Source of the DNA: Pelotomaculum sp. PtaB.Bin104
Lineage (GTDB): Bacteria; Bacillota; Desulfotomaculia; Desulfotomaculales; Pelotomaculaceae
Length of the DNA stretch: 51,345 bases
Direction: 5' to 3'
Assembly (NCBI GenBank): GCA_002067205.1
Contig: MVQL01000173.1
Span: forward strand, 1 to 51,345
The position numbers were made by a program, and so were the translations under genes. Shown here piece by piece: positions 42,538 to 51,345 of the stretch; position 1 is the stretch's first letter, and each line of letters begins with the position of its first letter. Below the pieces are notes generated by a model. The model was not told where the DNA came from. It searched no databases and was given only the letters and a program-made list of their open reading frames with translations.

Positions 42538-43202
42538 CTTCCGCTCGCTCCCTCCTTGATGGCTATGGTCGACTTGTTAATAAAATATTGCTGCGCTCCA
42601 CCGACCACGTTGAAAACAACCCAATATAAAGCAAGACCGGCCGGAACTGTGCTTGATATCCAGGCAATGAAAACAGGCATCATGTACAGCATCGTCCTCT
42701 GGGTGGGATCTGTCATCGAAGTAGTCATTTTTGACTGCAGGTAAGTGGTGACCCCGGCCAAAATAGGTAAAATGTAATAAGGATCGATACTACTCAAATT
42801 CTTGACCCAGATAAAACTGGCGTGAGCTTCATTTATGTATGGGAATTGGAAAAGAGATCTGTAAAGGGCAAAAAGAATTGGCATCTGCACCAATAGCGGT
42901 AAACATCCTGCCATTGGATTGGCGTCATGCTCTTTGTATAGATCCATAATCATTTGCTGCATCTTTTTAGGATCTTTATTTTTCCACTTATCCTGAATTT
43001 CTTTAATCCTTGGTTGCAGTTTCTGCATGGTCACCATCGACTTCATTTGTTTGTACGACAACGGATAAAGAGCCATTTTAATAATAATCGTCAATAAAAT
43101 AATTGCTATACCATAATTCGGTGTTCCAACAATAACTGTAAACTGATAAAGCCAGTTTAGCAACCATGTCATACCATCAACGAGCGAATTAAACAATTCC
43201 AA
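42534..43202 (-). CDS. yidC: Membrane protein insertase YidC/SpoIIIJ
   Basis: 222 residues, short Firmicutes form without the large Gram-negative periplasmic domain. Five hydrophobic segments; MALYPLSYKQMKSM, NPMAGCLPLLVQMPILFALY and TVPAGLALYW are the conserved parts. The usual lipoprotein signal with Cys is not visible at the N-terminus. Inserts membrane proteins; in spore formers also needed in the forespore. Confidence 0.96.
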   Translation of the reverse strand: MELFNSLVDGMTWLLNWLYQFTVIVGTPNYGIAIILLTIIIKMALYPLSYKQMKSMVTMQKLQPRIKEIQDKWKNKDPKKMQQMIMDLYKEHDANPMAGCLPLLVQMPILFALYRSLFQFPYINEAHASFIWVKNLSSIDPYYILPILAGVTTYLQSKMTTSMTDPTQRTMLYMMPVFIAWISSTVPAGLALYWVVFNVVGGAQQYFINKSTIAIKEGASGR

Positions 43203-43299
43203 GCCTTATGCCTCCCTGCCGGCGACACAGCCATTGATTTTCTTAAGATATTTACTTTGAGCTGAAATATTTTACCGAAAAAAAATCAGACGTAAAAAA

Positions 43300-43515
43300 C
43301 TAGACCGGATCATAACCGCCTGGATTATAAGGATGGCATTTTGCAATTCTTCTTGCTGCCATCCAGCCTCCTTTAATAGAGCCATGCTTACGCACCGCTT
43401 GAAGTGCATAATGTGAGCAAGTAGGATAAAAACGGCATGTTGATCCAAATATAGGTGAAATTAGAAGTTGATATAAGCGGATAAACAATATCAACAAAAC
43501 CCTCAAAGGGCTCAT
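43300..43515 (-). CDS. yidD: Membrane protein insertion efficiency factor YidD
   Basis: 71 residues with [30 protein letters not shown] and [12 protein letters not shown], diagnostic of YidD. In the conserved rnpA-yidD-yidC order, nine bases after rnpA. Confidence 0.96.
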   Translation of the reverse strand: MSPLRVLLILFIRLYQLLISPIFGSTCRFYPTCSHYALQAVRKHGSIKGGWMAARRIAKCHPYNPGGYDPV

Positions 43516-43524
43516 CCCCAGTTA

Positions 43525-43851
43525 TTATTTAAATTTATTAAATAATTTCAACAAACTTTCCTCAACCTGTATATATTTCCTGGATGATATATTTTTACGC
43601 GCCAGCAAAATATAGTCATAACCTTTTGGAAACTTCTCTAAATTTAAACGGCATACTTCTTTAAATATTCGTCTGACTCTATTCCTAACTACTGCATTGC
43701 CGACCTTTTTACTGACTGTAAAACCAAACCTGTAACCGTCGGAATTGTTCCTTAAAGAATATATCACAATAAACGGGTCGGCTACTGATTTTCCACGGCT
43801 GTATATTTTTTTATAGTCTTTGTTTTTCTTAATAACCTGAAGGACATTCAT
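43525..43851 (-). CDS. rnpA: Ribonuclease P protein component RnpA
   Basis: 108 residues from ATG 43851 (MNVLQVIKKNKDYKKIY; GAGG seven bases upstream; an in-frame ATG at 43866 is the alternative). Conserved RNR core in VRNRVRRIFKEVCR and GFTVSKKVGNAVVRN. Protein cofactor of RNase P. Confidence 0.96.
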   Translation of the reverse strand: MNVLQVIKKNKDYKKIYSRGKSVADPFIVIYSLRNNSDGYRFGFTVSKKVGNAVVRNRVRRIFKEVCRLNLEKFPKGYDYILLARKNISSRKYIQVEESLLKLFNKFK

Positions 43852-43924
43852 TGATGCCTCTATCATCCAAAATTATTACCAGAATATTAGATTAACCATA
43901 TTATAAACATATTATACAGCCAGA

Positions 43925-43949
43925 GAGGCCACTTTCATAGAGCGGCCTC
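43925..43949 (-). terminator. Hairpin overlapping the rpmH stop codon
   Basis: GAGGCC and GGCCTC pair across 13 bases, ending in the rpmH stop. There is no T-run on the minus strand, so it is more likely a processing or attenuation hairpin that sets the rpmH to rnpA ratio. Confidence 0.5.
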
Positions 43950-44082
43950 AAGCAGATAACCTCTTTCTACCTTTTAATCTCCTTCTGTTTATAACATTCC
44001 GGCCTGATTTGGAAGCCATTCTCTTTAAAAAACCATGTACTTTTCTATGTTTTCTAGCTTTTGGCTGGTAAGTCTGTTTCAA
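43948..44082 (-). CDS. rpmH: 50S ribosomal protein L34
   Basis: 44 residues, [17 protein letters not shown]... [18 protein letters not shown], a standard L34. The start codon is TTG at 44082 with GGGGGTGAG eight bases upstream. First gene of the leftward origin operon rpmH-rnpA-yidD-yidC-jag. Confidence 0.97.
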   Translation of the reverse strand: MKQTYQPKARKHRKVHGFLKRMASKSGRNVINRRRLKGRKRLSA

Positions 44083-44148
44083 AAAGCTCACCCCCTTTTT
44101 TTTGTTATAAAAAGTAAAAAGCCCGGCAGAGCTTGACAGACACTAAAA

Positions 44149-44177
44149 ATTATACAGTAAGCAAATTTTAACGTCAA
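44149..44177 (-). promoter_or_regulatory. Sigma-70-type promoter for rpmH
   Basis: On the minus strand TTGACG (44177-44172) and TATAAT (44154-44149) are 17 bp apart, about 70 bases before the rpmH start. Confidence 0.88.
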
Positions 44178-44412
44178 GGAGCAAATGGGACCGGGTGATA
44201 ATCTTAAAATCCTGTTGATAAATAAAGCAAATTTTGGTATGATTGTTTAGAGTCTCAAAGTCCTGTTTTTATTTGTCCACAATTTTCATTTCACATGTTA
44301 ATTAAACTGTTAGTTAATATTAAACCTGTAAAACCTCCTAAGCATCTTTACGGTGGAGGCTTTTTGGGTTTTAATTTTCTTTTCACAAATATTATTCAGC
44401 CCGGGGGTAAAA
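44178..44412. other. oriC, upstream part (rpmH-dnaA intergenic)
   Basis: AT-rich spacer before dnaA. TTGTCCACA at 44273-44281 is a one-mismatch DnaA box (consensus TTATNCACA). I see no dense box cluster here, unlike B. subtilis. A frame open from 44353 is a noncoding 5' extension of dnaA; the true start with RBS is at 44413. Confidence 0.6.
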
Positions 44413-45759
44413 ATGCTTAATAATGAAGTTCAGGAACTTTGGGAGCAAACTCTTAAAATATTACAAAAAAAATTAAATAATAATTCTTTTGAAACATGGA
44501 TTAAAGTTCTTCAACCTTTGGGATATAATGAAAATACAGTTTTTCTTGAGGCCCCGAGCCATTTTTCCCGTGATTGGCTAAGTGAGCGATATTTACCTCT
44601 TATTAAAGAAGTTTTGCAAGAGATATTAAAAAAAGATATCGGTGTAAAGTTTCTTACCTCCAGCGAAACCCTAGATTTAAAGCCAAGTCCCAACAATAAA
44701 ACGCCGGAAAAAAACTCAGAGGAAACACCTTCAATAGCTTACTTTAACCCGAAATATAGTTTTGAAAATTTTATCATTGGCAGCAGTAACCGCTTTGCCC
44801 ACGCAGCCTGCCTAGCCGTGGCGGAAGCACCGGCCAAGACATACAATCCATTATTTATTTACGGTGGCGCAGGATTGGGTAAAACTCACTTAATGCAAGC
44901 AATTGGCAAATATATTCTTGAAAATAACAGTGGGATGAAGGTTTCCTACGTTACATCAGAAAAATTTACCAATGAATTAATTAATTCAATCAGGGACTAT
45001 AAGACAAATAATTTTAGAAATAAGTATCGCAGCATGGATATCCTGTTAATTGACGATATCCAGTTCTTAGCTGGAAAGGAAAGTACCCAGGAAGAGTTTT
45101 TTCATACTTTTAACACTCTTTACGAAGCCAGCAGCCAAATTATAATATCCAGCGACCGGCCACCTAAAGAAATCCCAACACTTGAAGACCGCCTGCGCTC
45201 CCGTTTTGAGTGGGGTCTTATTACTGACATTCAACCTCCGGATCTGGAGACCCGTATTGCTATTTTAAGAAAAAAAGGACAAATGGATAATTTGTATGTT
45301 CCTGACGATGTAATTTACTATATTGCTCAGAAAATTCATTCCAACATTCGTGTTTTGGAAGGTGCTTTAATTAAAATAGCTGCCTTTGCATCATTAAATA
45401 ATGAAGCTATCAATCAGGAAATGGCAGCAAAAGTGCTGAAGGATATGCTTCCTGATCATAAGCCTGTAGCAGTAACAATTGAGCTAATTCAACAGGTTGT
45501 CGCTGATTATTTTAAAATTCGCTTCGAAGATTTAAAAGCGAAAAAAAGAACGATGACTGTTGCGTATCCCCGTCAAATTGCTATGTACTTAACCAGGGAG
45601 ATGATTGATACCTCCTTGCCTAAAATTGGTGAGGCTTTTGGCGGGCGTGATCATACTACTGTAATGCATGCCTGTGATAAGATCAACACCAAACTACAAA
45701 ACGATCAGGCCCTGCAAAATACAATCGCCAGCTTAATTGAACGGATTAAAAATGATTAA
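44413..45759 (+). CDS. dnaA: Chromosomal replication initiator DnaA
   Basis: 448 residues from ATG 44413 (GGGGGT upstream). Domain I (LWEQTLKILQKKLNNNSFETWI), short variable domain II, AAA+ domain III (Walker A GGAGLGKTHLMQA, Walker B ILLIDDIQFL), and domain IV with the DnaA signature GGRDHTTVMHACDKI. Binds the boxes on either side of the gene. Confidence 0.98.
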   Translation: MLNNEVQELWEQTLKILQKKLNNNSFETWIKVLQPLGYNENTVFLEAPSHFSRDWLSERYLPLIKEVLQEILKKDIGVKFLTSSETLDLKPSPNNKTPEKNSEETPSIAYFNPKYSFENFIIGSSNRFAHAACLAVAEAPAKTYNPLFIYGGAGLGKTHLMQAIGKYILENNSGMKVSYVTSEKFTNELINSIRDYKTNNFRNKYRSMDILLIDDIQFLAGKESTQEEFFHTFNTLYEASSQIIISSDRPPKEIPTLEDRLRSRFEWGLITDIQPPDLETRIAILRKKGQMDNLYVPDDVIYYIAQKIHSNIRVLEGALIKIAAFASLNNEAINQEMAAKVLKDMLPDHKPVAVTIELIQQVVADYFKIRFEDLKAKKRTMTVAYPRQIAMYLTREMIDTSLPKIGEAFGGRDHTTVMHACDKINTKLQNDQALQNTIASLIERIKND

Positions 45760-45974
45760 CAGCTTGTTAACAATTTGTTGATGATTATGTGCATAAATAA
45801 TTACCTGTCTTTTAATAAAAGAATAAAAATGCAAATAATCCACAAGGTTGTCTTTCCTTTAGACCAGCAATTTCTATACACATAAAACCACTTTTGCACT
45901 TATAAACAGCTCCTACTACTGCTATATTAAAATATTATACATTTTTATTAATATTATTAATCAGGAGAAAACTG
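45760..45974. other. oriC, dnaA-dnaN intergenic part
   Basis: Contains an exact DnaA box in reverse (TGTGCATAA, 45788-45796), TAATCCACA (45836-45844) and CTATACACA (45874-45882), the last two one mismatch from consensus. They are followed by a very AT-rich run up to 45962 (ATTATACATTTTTATTAATA), a likely unwinding element. The layout of boxes plus an AT-rich stretch resembles the dnaA-dnaN oriC region of Bacillus. Confidence 0.7.
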
Positions 45975-47084
45975 ATGAATCTGATTAGCAGCAAGGATGA
46001 TTTACTTTTTGCAGTTCTAACTGTGCAGCGCGCAGTGGCTCAGAAAAGCCCTTTACCGATTCTTTCCGGAATTAAATTTAAAGCTGAAGCAGATCAGCTT
46101 TTTGTTACAGCAACTGACCTGGAAATTGGCATTCAATGTTCTGTAAAAGCTGAAATCATTGAAGACGGGTCGGCAGTCTTACCGTCCAAATACATTACTG
46201 AATTAATCAGGCGTCTACCCGATGTGCCCATTTTTATAAAGTCAGATCCATTTAAGGGAAACGTTACTGTAAAATACAGCCATTCAGAAACGATTATTAA
46301 CGGCTTTCCTGTTGACGAATTTCCTAATTTTATATTACCGGCGGGCAATATTACTTTGAACATACCTGAAGATATATTTAAAGAAGCGGTTAAAAAGGTT
46401 GTTTTCGCCGTTGGAACTGATGAAAACAGGCCAATATTTACAGGTGTCCTGCTTGAGATTAATGATGGACAAATGCAACTGGCAGCAACTGACACACACC
46501 GGTTGGCTTGGCAAAAACTTAATATAGCAAATATTGATGAAACTGAAATAAAGATTGTTATTCCTGGAAAAACTTTAAATGAGCTGAGCAAAATAATCGG
46601 TCGTCCAGAAAAGTTTGTTAAGATTACATTAACCAGTAATCAGGTTCTTTTTACCACAGAAGACGTATCTTTAATATCGCGGCTAATCAGCGGGGAATAC
46701 CCGCACTTTCGCCAGGTAATCCCGCAAGAACCATTGTCACGGGTCCGCCTTAAAACCAAAGATCTGATAGCGGCTGCTGAGCGGGCAGATCTCCTGAACC
46801 CGGAGGGTTCATCTGTAATCAAAATGCAAGTGCAAGATAATGTTCTGGTTGTATCGGTTAATGCAGTTGCCGGGAGAGCATATGAGGAAATGTCAGTATT
46901 CCAGGAGGGTGAACCGGTCCAGGTTGCTTTTAATGCCCGCTATTTAGTAGAAATGTTAAAAGTTACAGGTAGTGAAGAGATTGATATTGAATTTACCGGC
47001 CCGCTAAGCCCGGGAGTAATTAAGCCGGTTGGTGAAGCGGGTTACCTATCCTTACTGCTGCCTGTGCGTATTCGCGAGGAGTAA
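45975..47084 (+). CDS. dnaN: DNA polymerase III beta sliding clamp
   Basis: 369 residues, three clamp folds (start MNLISSKDDLLFAVLTVQRAV; middle RPIFTGVLLEI; end YLSLLLPVRI). Forms the processivity ring. RBS CAGGAG upstream. Confidence 0.98.
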   Translation: MNLISSKDDLLFAVLTVQRAVAQKSPLPILSGIKFKAEADQLFVTATDLEIGIQCSVKAEIIEDGSAVLPSKYITELIRRLPDVPIFIKSDPFKGNVTVKYSHSETIINGFPVDEFPNFILPAGNITLNIPEDIFKEAVKKVVFAVGTDENRPIFTGVLLEINDGQMQLAATDTHRLAWQKLNIANIDETEIKIVIPGKTLNELSKIIGRPEKFVKITLTSNQVLFTTEDVSLISRLISGEYPHFRQVIPQEPLSRVRLKTKDLIAAAERADLLNPEGSSVIKMQVQDNVLVVSVNAVAGRAYEEMSVFQEGEPVQVAFNARYLVEMLKVTGSEEIDIEFTGPLSPGVIKPVGEAGYLSLLLPVRIREE

Positions 47085-47089
47085 ATATT

Positions 47090-47311
47090 ATGGCTATTCC
47101 CGTATCTGTTGATGGAGAAATAAGACTGGACAGCTTTTTAAAGTGGGCCCGGATAAGCTCGACCGGCGGACAAAGTAAGATGTTTATCCAATCTGGCTTG
47201 GTTAGTGTGAATGGGGCAGTAGAGACAAGACGAGGCAGAATGCTTCGAAATAATGACCTGATTAAAGTGGAAGATGCCGGTGTTTATATTGTTTGTTTCA
47301 AGAATGAGTGA
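47090..47311 (+). CDS. yaaA: S4-domain RNA-binding protein YaaA
   Basis: 73 residues; LDSFLKWARISSTGGQSKMF and VSVNGAVETRRGRMLRNND form an S4 RNA-binding domain. Conserved small gene between dnaN and recF; linked to ribosome assembly in Bacillus. Confidence 0.94.
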   Translation: MAIPVSVDGEIRLDSFLKWARISSTGGQSKMFIQSGLVSVNGAVETRRGRMLRNNDLIKVEDAGVYIVCFKNE

Positions 47312-47326
47312 GGGAGTATATATCAC

Positions 47327-48427
47327 TTGTACCTCAAACGCCTGGAGTTAACTAATTTTCGTAATTTCCTCAGCCAGGATATCGAACCCGGTCTTTTTTT
47401 TAATATTTTTACCGGAAAAAATGCCCAGGGAAAGACGAATATTTTAGAAGCGATCTATCTTTGCTGTACAGGCAAGTCTTTCCGCACCGTGAAAGAGAAA
47501 GAAATAATCAACTGGAATGCTGATTTTTCGACAATATATTGTTTATTAGAAACCAGCGTCCGGGAGTTTGAGCTAAAAGTATTACTGTCACCCGGCCAAA
47601 AAAAGATCATGGTTAACGGGACGTTAGCACGAGGCTACCCTTTAAAATGGCCCGGTGTTGTATTGTTTACACCTGGTGATCTAGTAATTGTCAAGGGATC
47701 ACCCCAGGAGCGAAGGCATTTCTTTGATTCAGAAATTGGTCCTTTTAAAGCCCAATACGGATTTGAGCTTAATCAATACCAGCGGGTGTTGATCCAGCGG
47801 AACAACCTGCTGCGTGAAATTAGAGACAAAAGATTAAAAAACGAATCACTTCAGGTCTGGAATGAACAACTCTGCCGGTATGGCTCAAAGATAATAACAA
47901 TGCGGCTTGAGCTTTTGAAAAGATTTGGTCCGGTAGTTCAGAAACTTTTTCGAGAATTAACAGGTGGAATGGAAAAAATTGATATACGTTATTTATCTTC
48001 TTTGAAAATTAATCAACTTTCCACTGAGCGGGAAATATATAATCAGTTTAATGATCATTTAACTTCCGTAAAACAACAAGAAATTGAACGTGCCCAATCA
48101 CTGATCGGACCGCACCGCGATGATCTGGCCTTTATTATTGATGGTAATGACGCCAGGATCTATGGGTCCCAGGGACAGCAGCGGACAGTAATACTGGCAT
48201 TAAAAATTGCTCAAATTAAAATGTGGCATATCGAAACAGGGGAATATCCAATCTTATTATTAGATGATGTATTGTTCGAATTAGATCGTGTTCGGCAGGA
48301 TGCCTTATTTGATCAAGCCGGAGGTGCTGTCCAAGTCTTTATAACCTCCACTGAGTCATCAAATATAAACATTAACCATAGTTATGTTAAAAAATTATAC
48401 ACAGTAAGTAAGGGAAAAATTATTTAA
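47327..48427 (+). CDS. recF: DNA replication/repair protein RecF
   Basis: 366 residues from TTG 47327 (GAGGGAG upstream). SMC-like ATPase: Walker A GKNAQGKTNILEA, signature GSQGQQRTVILALK, Walker B LLLDDVLFELD. Loads RecA at gaps with RecO and RecR. Confidence 0.97.
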   Translation: MYLKRLELTNFRNFLSQDIEPGLFFNIFTGKNAQGKTNILEAIYLCCTGKSFRTVKEKEIINWNADFSTIYCLLETSVREFELKVLLSPGQKKIMVNGTLARGYPLKWPGVVLFTPGDLVIVKGSPQERRHFFDSEIGPFKAQYGFELNQYQRVLIQRNNLLREIRDKRLKNESLQVWNEQLCRYGSKIITMRLELLKRFGPVVQKLFRELTGGMEKIDIRYLSSLKINQLSTEREIYNQFNDHLTSVKQQEIERAQSLIGPHRDDLAFIIDGNDARIYGSQGQQRTVILALKIAQIKMWHIETGEYPILLLDDVLFELDRVRQDALFDQAGGAVQVFITSTESSNININHSYVKKLYTVSKGKII

Positions 48428-48441
48428 CAGGAGGTTTAGCA

Positions 48442-48699
48442 ATGTTTTTACATATTGGAGATGATGTGGTAGTTCTTAAAAAGGATATTGTTGCTATTTT
48501 GGAAATAAATACAGAATCATCTCCTACTACTAAAGAATTTCTTGAAATTGCTAAAGATGAAGGTTTTATTGAATACATCTCAGAAAAAGAAAAAGGAAAA
48601 TCCTATATTGTTACCACCAATAAAGTTTTTTTGTCCACTATTTCCTGTAGTACTTTAAAGAAACGATCAGACAGTTTATTAAATATCTTTCCGTCCTAA
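48442..48699 (+). CDS. remB: Extracellular matrix regulator RemB (DUF370)
   Basis: 85 residues; MFLHIGDDVVVLKKDIVAIL is the RemA/RemB family start. In Bacillus, located between recF and gyrB and involved in biofilm regulation. AGGAGG upstream. Confidence 0.93.
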   Translation: MFLHIGDDVVVLKKDIVAILEINTESSPTTKEFLEIAKDEGFIEYISEKEKGKSYIVTTNKVFLSTISCSTLKKRSDSLLNIFPS

Positions 48700-48720
48700 T
48701 ATTGCAATATTTGTCCAAAC

Positions 48721-48749
48721 TTGAGAGATCAAAAATTGCGTGTTATAAT
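48721..48749 (+). promoter_or_regulatory. Sigma-70-type promoter for gyrB
   Basis: TTGAGA (48721-48726) and TATAAT (48744-48749) are 17 bp apart, 51 bases before the gyrB start. Confidence 0.88.
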
Positions 48750-48776
48750 GTGCCTGTTTAATATAATCTTGTTTAA

Positions 48777-50711
<1,935 letters not shown>

Positions 50712-50748
50712 CTAATTTCATTAAAGGATTATAATCAGTTTGATAAGT

Positions 50749-50785
50749 AGCCCCGGTCATATTGTTGACAGGGGCTGCCGTCTTT
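50749..50785 (+). terminator. Intrinsic terminator after gyrB
   Basis: AGCCCCGGTCA pairs with TTGACAGGGGCT (one bulge), followed by GCCGTCTTTTT. The rest of the gap to 50945 is AT-rich without a clear promoter. Confidence 0.8.
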
Positions 50786-50944
50786 TTAACATTAAATTAT
50801 TAAATACATATTTTACTATCCTATGGAAATAAAAGTAAATAAAAGATACTGGTATTTAATTGTTTATATTAAGCTTCAATTGGTAATTAACGGGTTTGCT
50901 GGAATATGGTAGTATGAAAATCAAAAAAAGGGAGGCGAAATCTA

Positions 50945-51238
50945 ATGAAGCCAGCATCGAATTACCGCCCGGTTGGATTTAATAAACCAAAAACAATATT
51001 GATTATGGCCTTGTTATTAGTAATGGCTTTTTTATCTGGGGCAATTGCTGAGAGAACAGATAATATTATCCAGAACCTGATGGTAATCATCCCCCCGGCT
51101 ATTGAAGAGTTAAAGGCTTTTTTCCGTGAACAGTTGATTATAAAAGTAAATACCTTAGCAGATTGTTTAAAATGGGGTTCAATAATTATTATATCAATTT
51201 TTGAACACCGCCTGTCCAGTGTAATTAGAGGGCCCTAG
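50945..51238 (+). CDS. Small membrane-anchored protein, hypothetical
   Basis: 97 residues from ATG 50945 (GGGAGGCG upstream). A hydrophobic segment near residues 18-36 (ILIMALLLVMAFLSGAIAE) looks like an uncleaved signal anchor. The remainder is amphipathic and helical. Family not recognised. The final 107 bases of the window after it (51239-51345) show no feature. Confidence 0.75.
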   Translation: MKPASNYRPVGFNKPKTILIMALLLVMAFLSGAIAERTDNIIQNLMVIIPPAIEELKAFFREQLIIKVNTLADCLKWGSIIIISIFEHRLSSVIRGP

Positions 51239-51345
51239 TGATTCTATTATAATAATGCTCAGGTCATTTTAGGTTAAATTTTAATGAGGATCTGGAACTG
51301 GTCATTTATTATATTTCAGGTACTGACGGTAATGAATAAGATATG

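Overview
The window is the replication-origin region and left replichore flank of a spore-forming, anaerobic Firmicute. I infer a Peptococcaceae/Desulfotomaculum-like clostridium. The reasons are the Firmicutes origin order (rpmH-dnaA-dnaN-yaaA-recF-remB-gyrB, with rnpA-yidD-yidC-jag-mnmE-mnmG-rsmG-parA-parB on the other side), spore genes (yyaC, a Spo0M-like gene, a CsxC/SPOCS-like gene, a YkvI-like transporter), and a nickel uptake plus [NiFe]-hydrogenase maturation cluster.

Layout. 1-5.6 kb: tRNA-Ser(CGA), whose 5' part overlaps the end of tadA, then a SWIM zinc-finger gene and an SNF2 ATPase gene on the plus strand. 5.6-17.2 kb (minus): a hydrogenase region in two blocks. The first block is hypA, an archaeal-type hypB, hypF, hypC, hypD, hypE and a maturation protease. 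The second is a truncated [NiFe]-hydrogenase large-subunit relic followed by the ECF-type nickel transporter nikMN-nikQ-nikO. Each block is preceded by an RNA that looks like a molybdenum/tungsten-cofactor (Moco/Tuco) riboswitch followed by a terminator hairpin. 17.2-21.5 kb: an acidic tail-anchored protein, a CsxC-like exosporium protein, a frameshifted polysaccharide deacetylase pseudogene and two universal stress proteins.

22.05-30.89 kb: an 8.85-kb integrated element in tRNA-Arg(CCT), bounded by 53-bp direct repeats. It carries a tyrosine integrase and an unknown zinc-cluster protein on one strand. On the other it carries small regulators, an excisionase-like gene, a TOPRIM/RecA-fold primase-helicase-like replication protein with iterons inside its 3' coding end, an SF2 helicase, small hypotheticals and a DUF5681-like gene preceded by tandem repeats that each carry a sigma-54-like -24/-12 box. 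There are no capsid, portal or tail genes. The organisation resembles a phage satellite (PICI-like) or a small integrative plasmid.

30.9-51.3 kb: Spo0M-like, M18 aminopeptidase, CvpA, a YkvI-like permease and yyaC, then parB (with a parS site in its last codons), parA, rsmG, mnmG, mnmE, jag, yidC, yidD, rnpA and rpmH. A two-part oriC flanks dnaA, followed by dnaN, yaaA, recF, remB, gyrB and a small membrane protein.

The most interesting observations are (1) two Moco/Tuco-like riboswitches placed in front of hydrogenase genes, (2) an archaeal-type HypA/HypB pair in a bacterial hyp operon, (3) a hydrogenase large subunit that has lost its N-terminal cysteine motif and one C-terminal nickel cysteine, and (4) the satellite-like element with iterons embedded in coding sequence and tandem sigma-54-like boxes.
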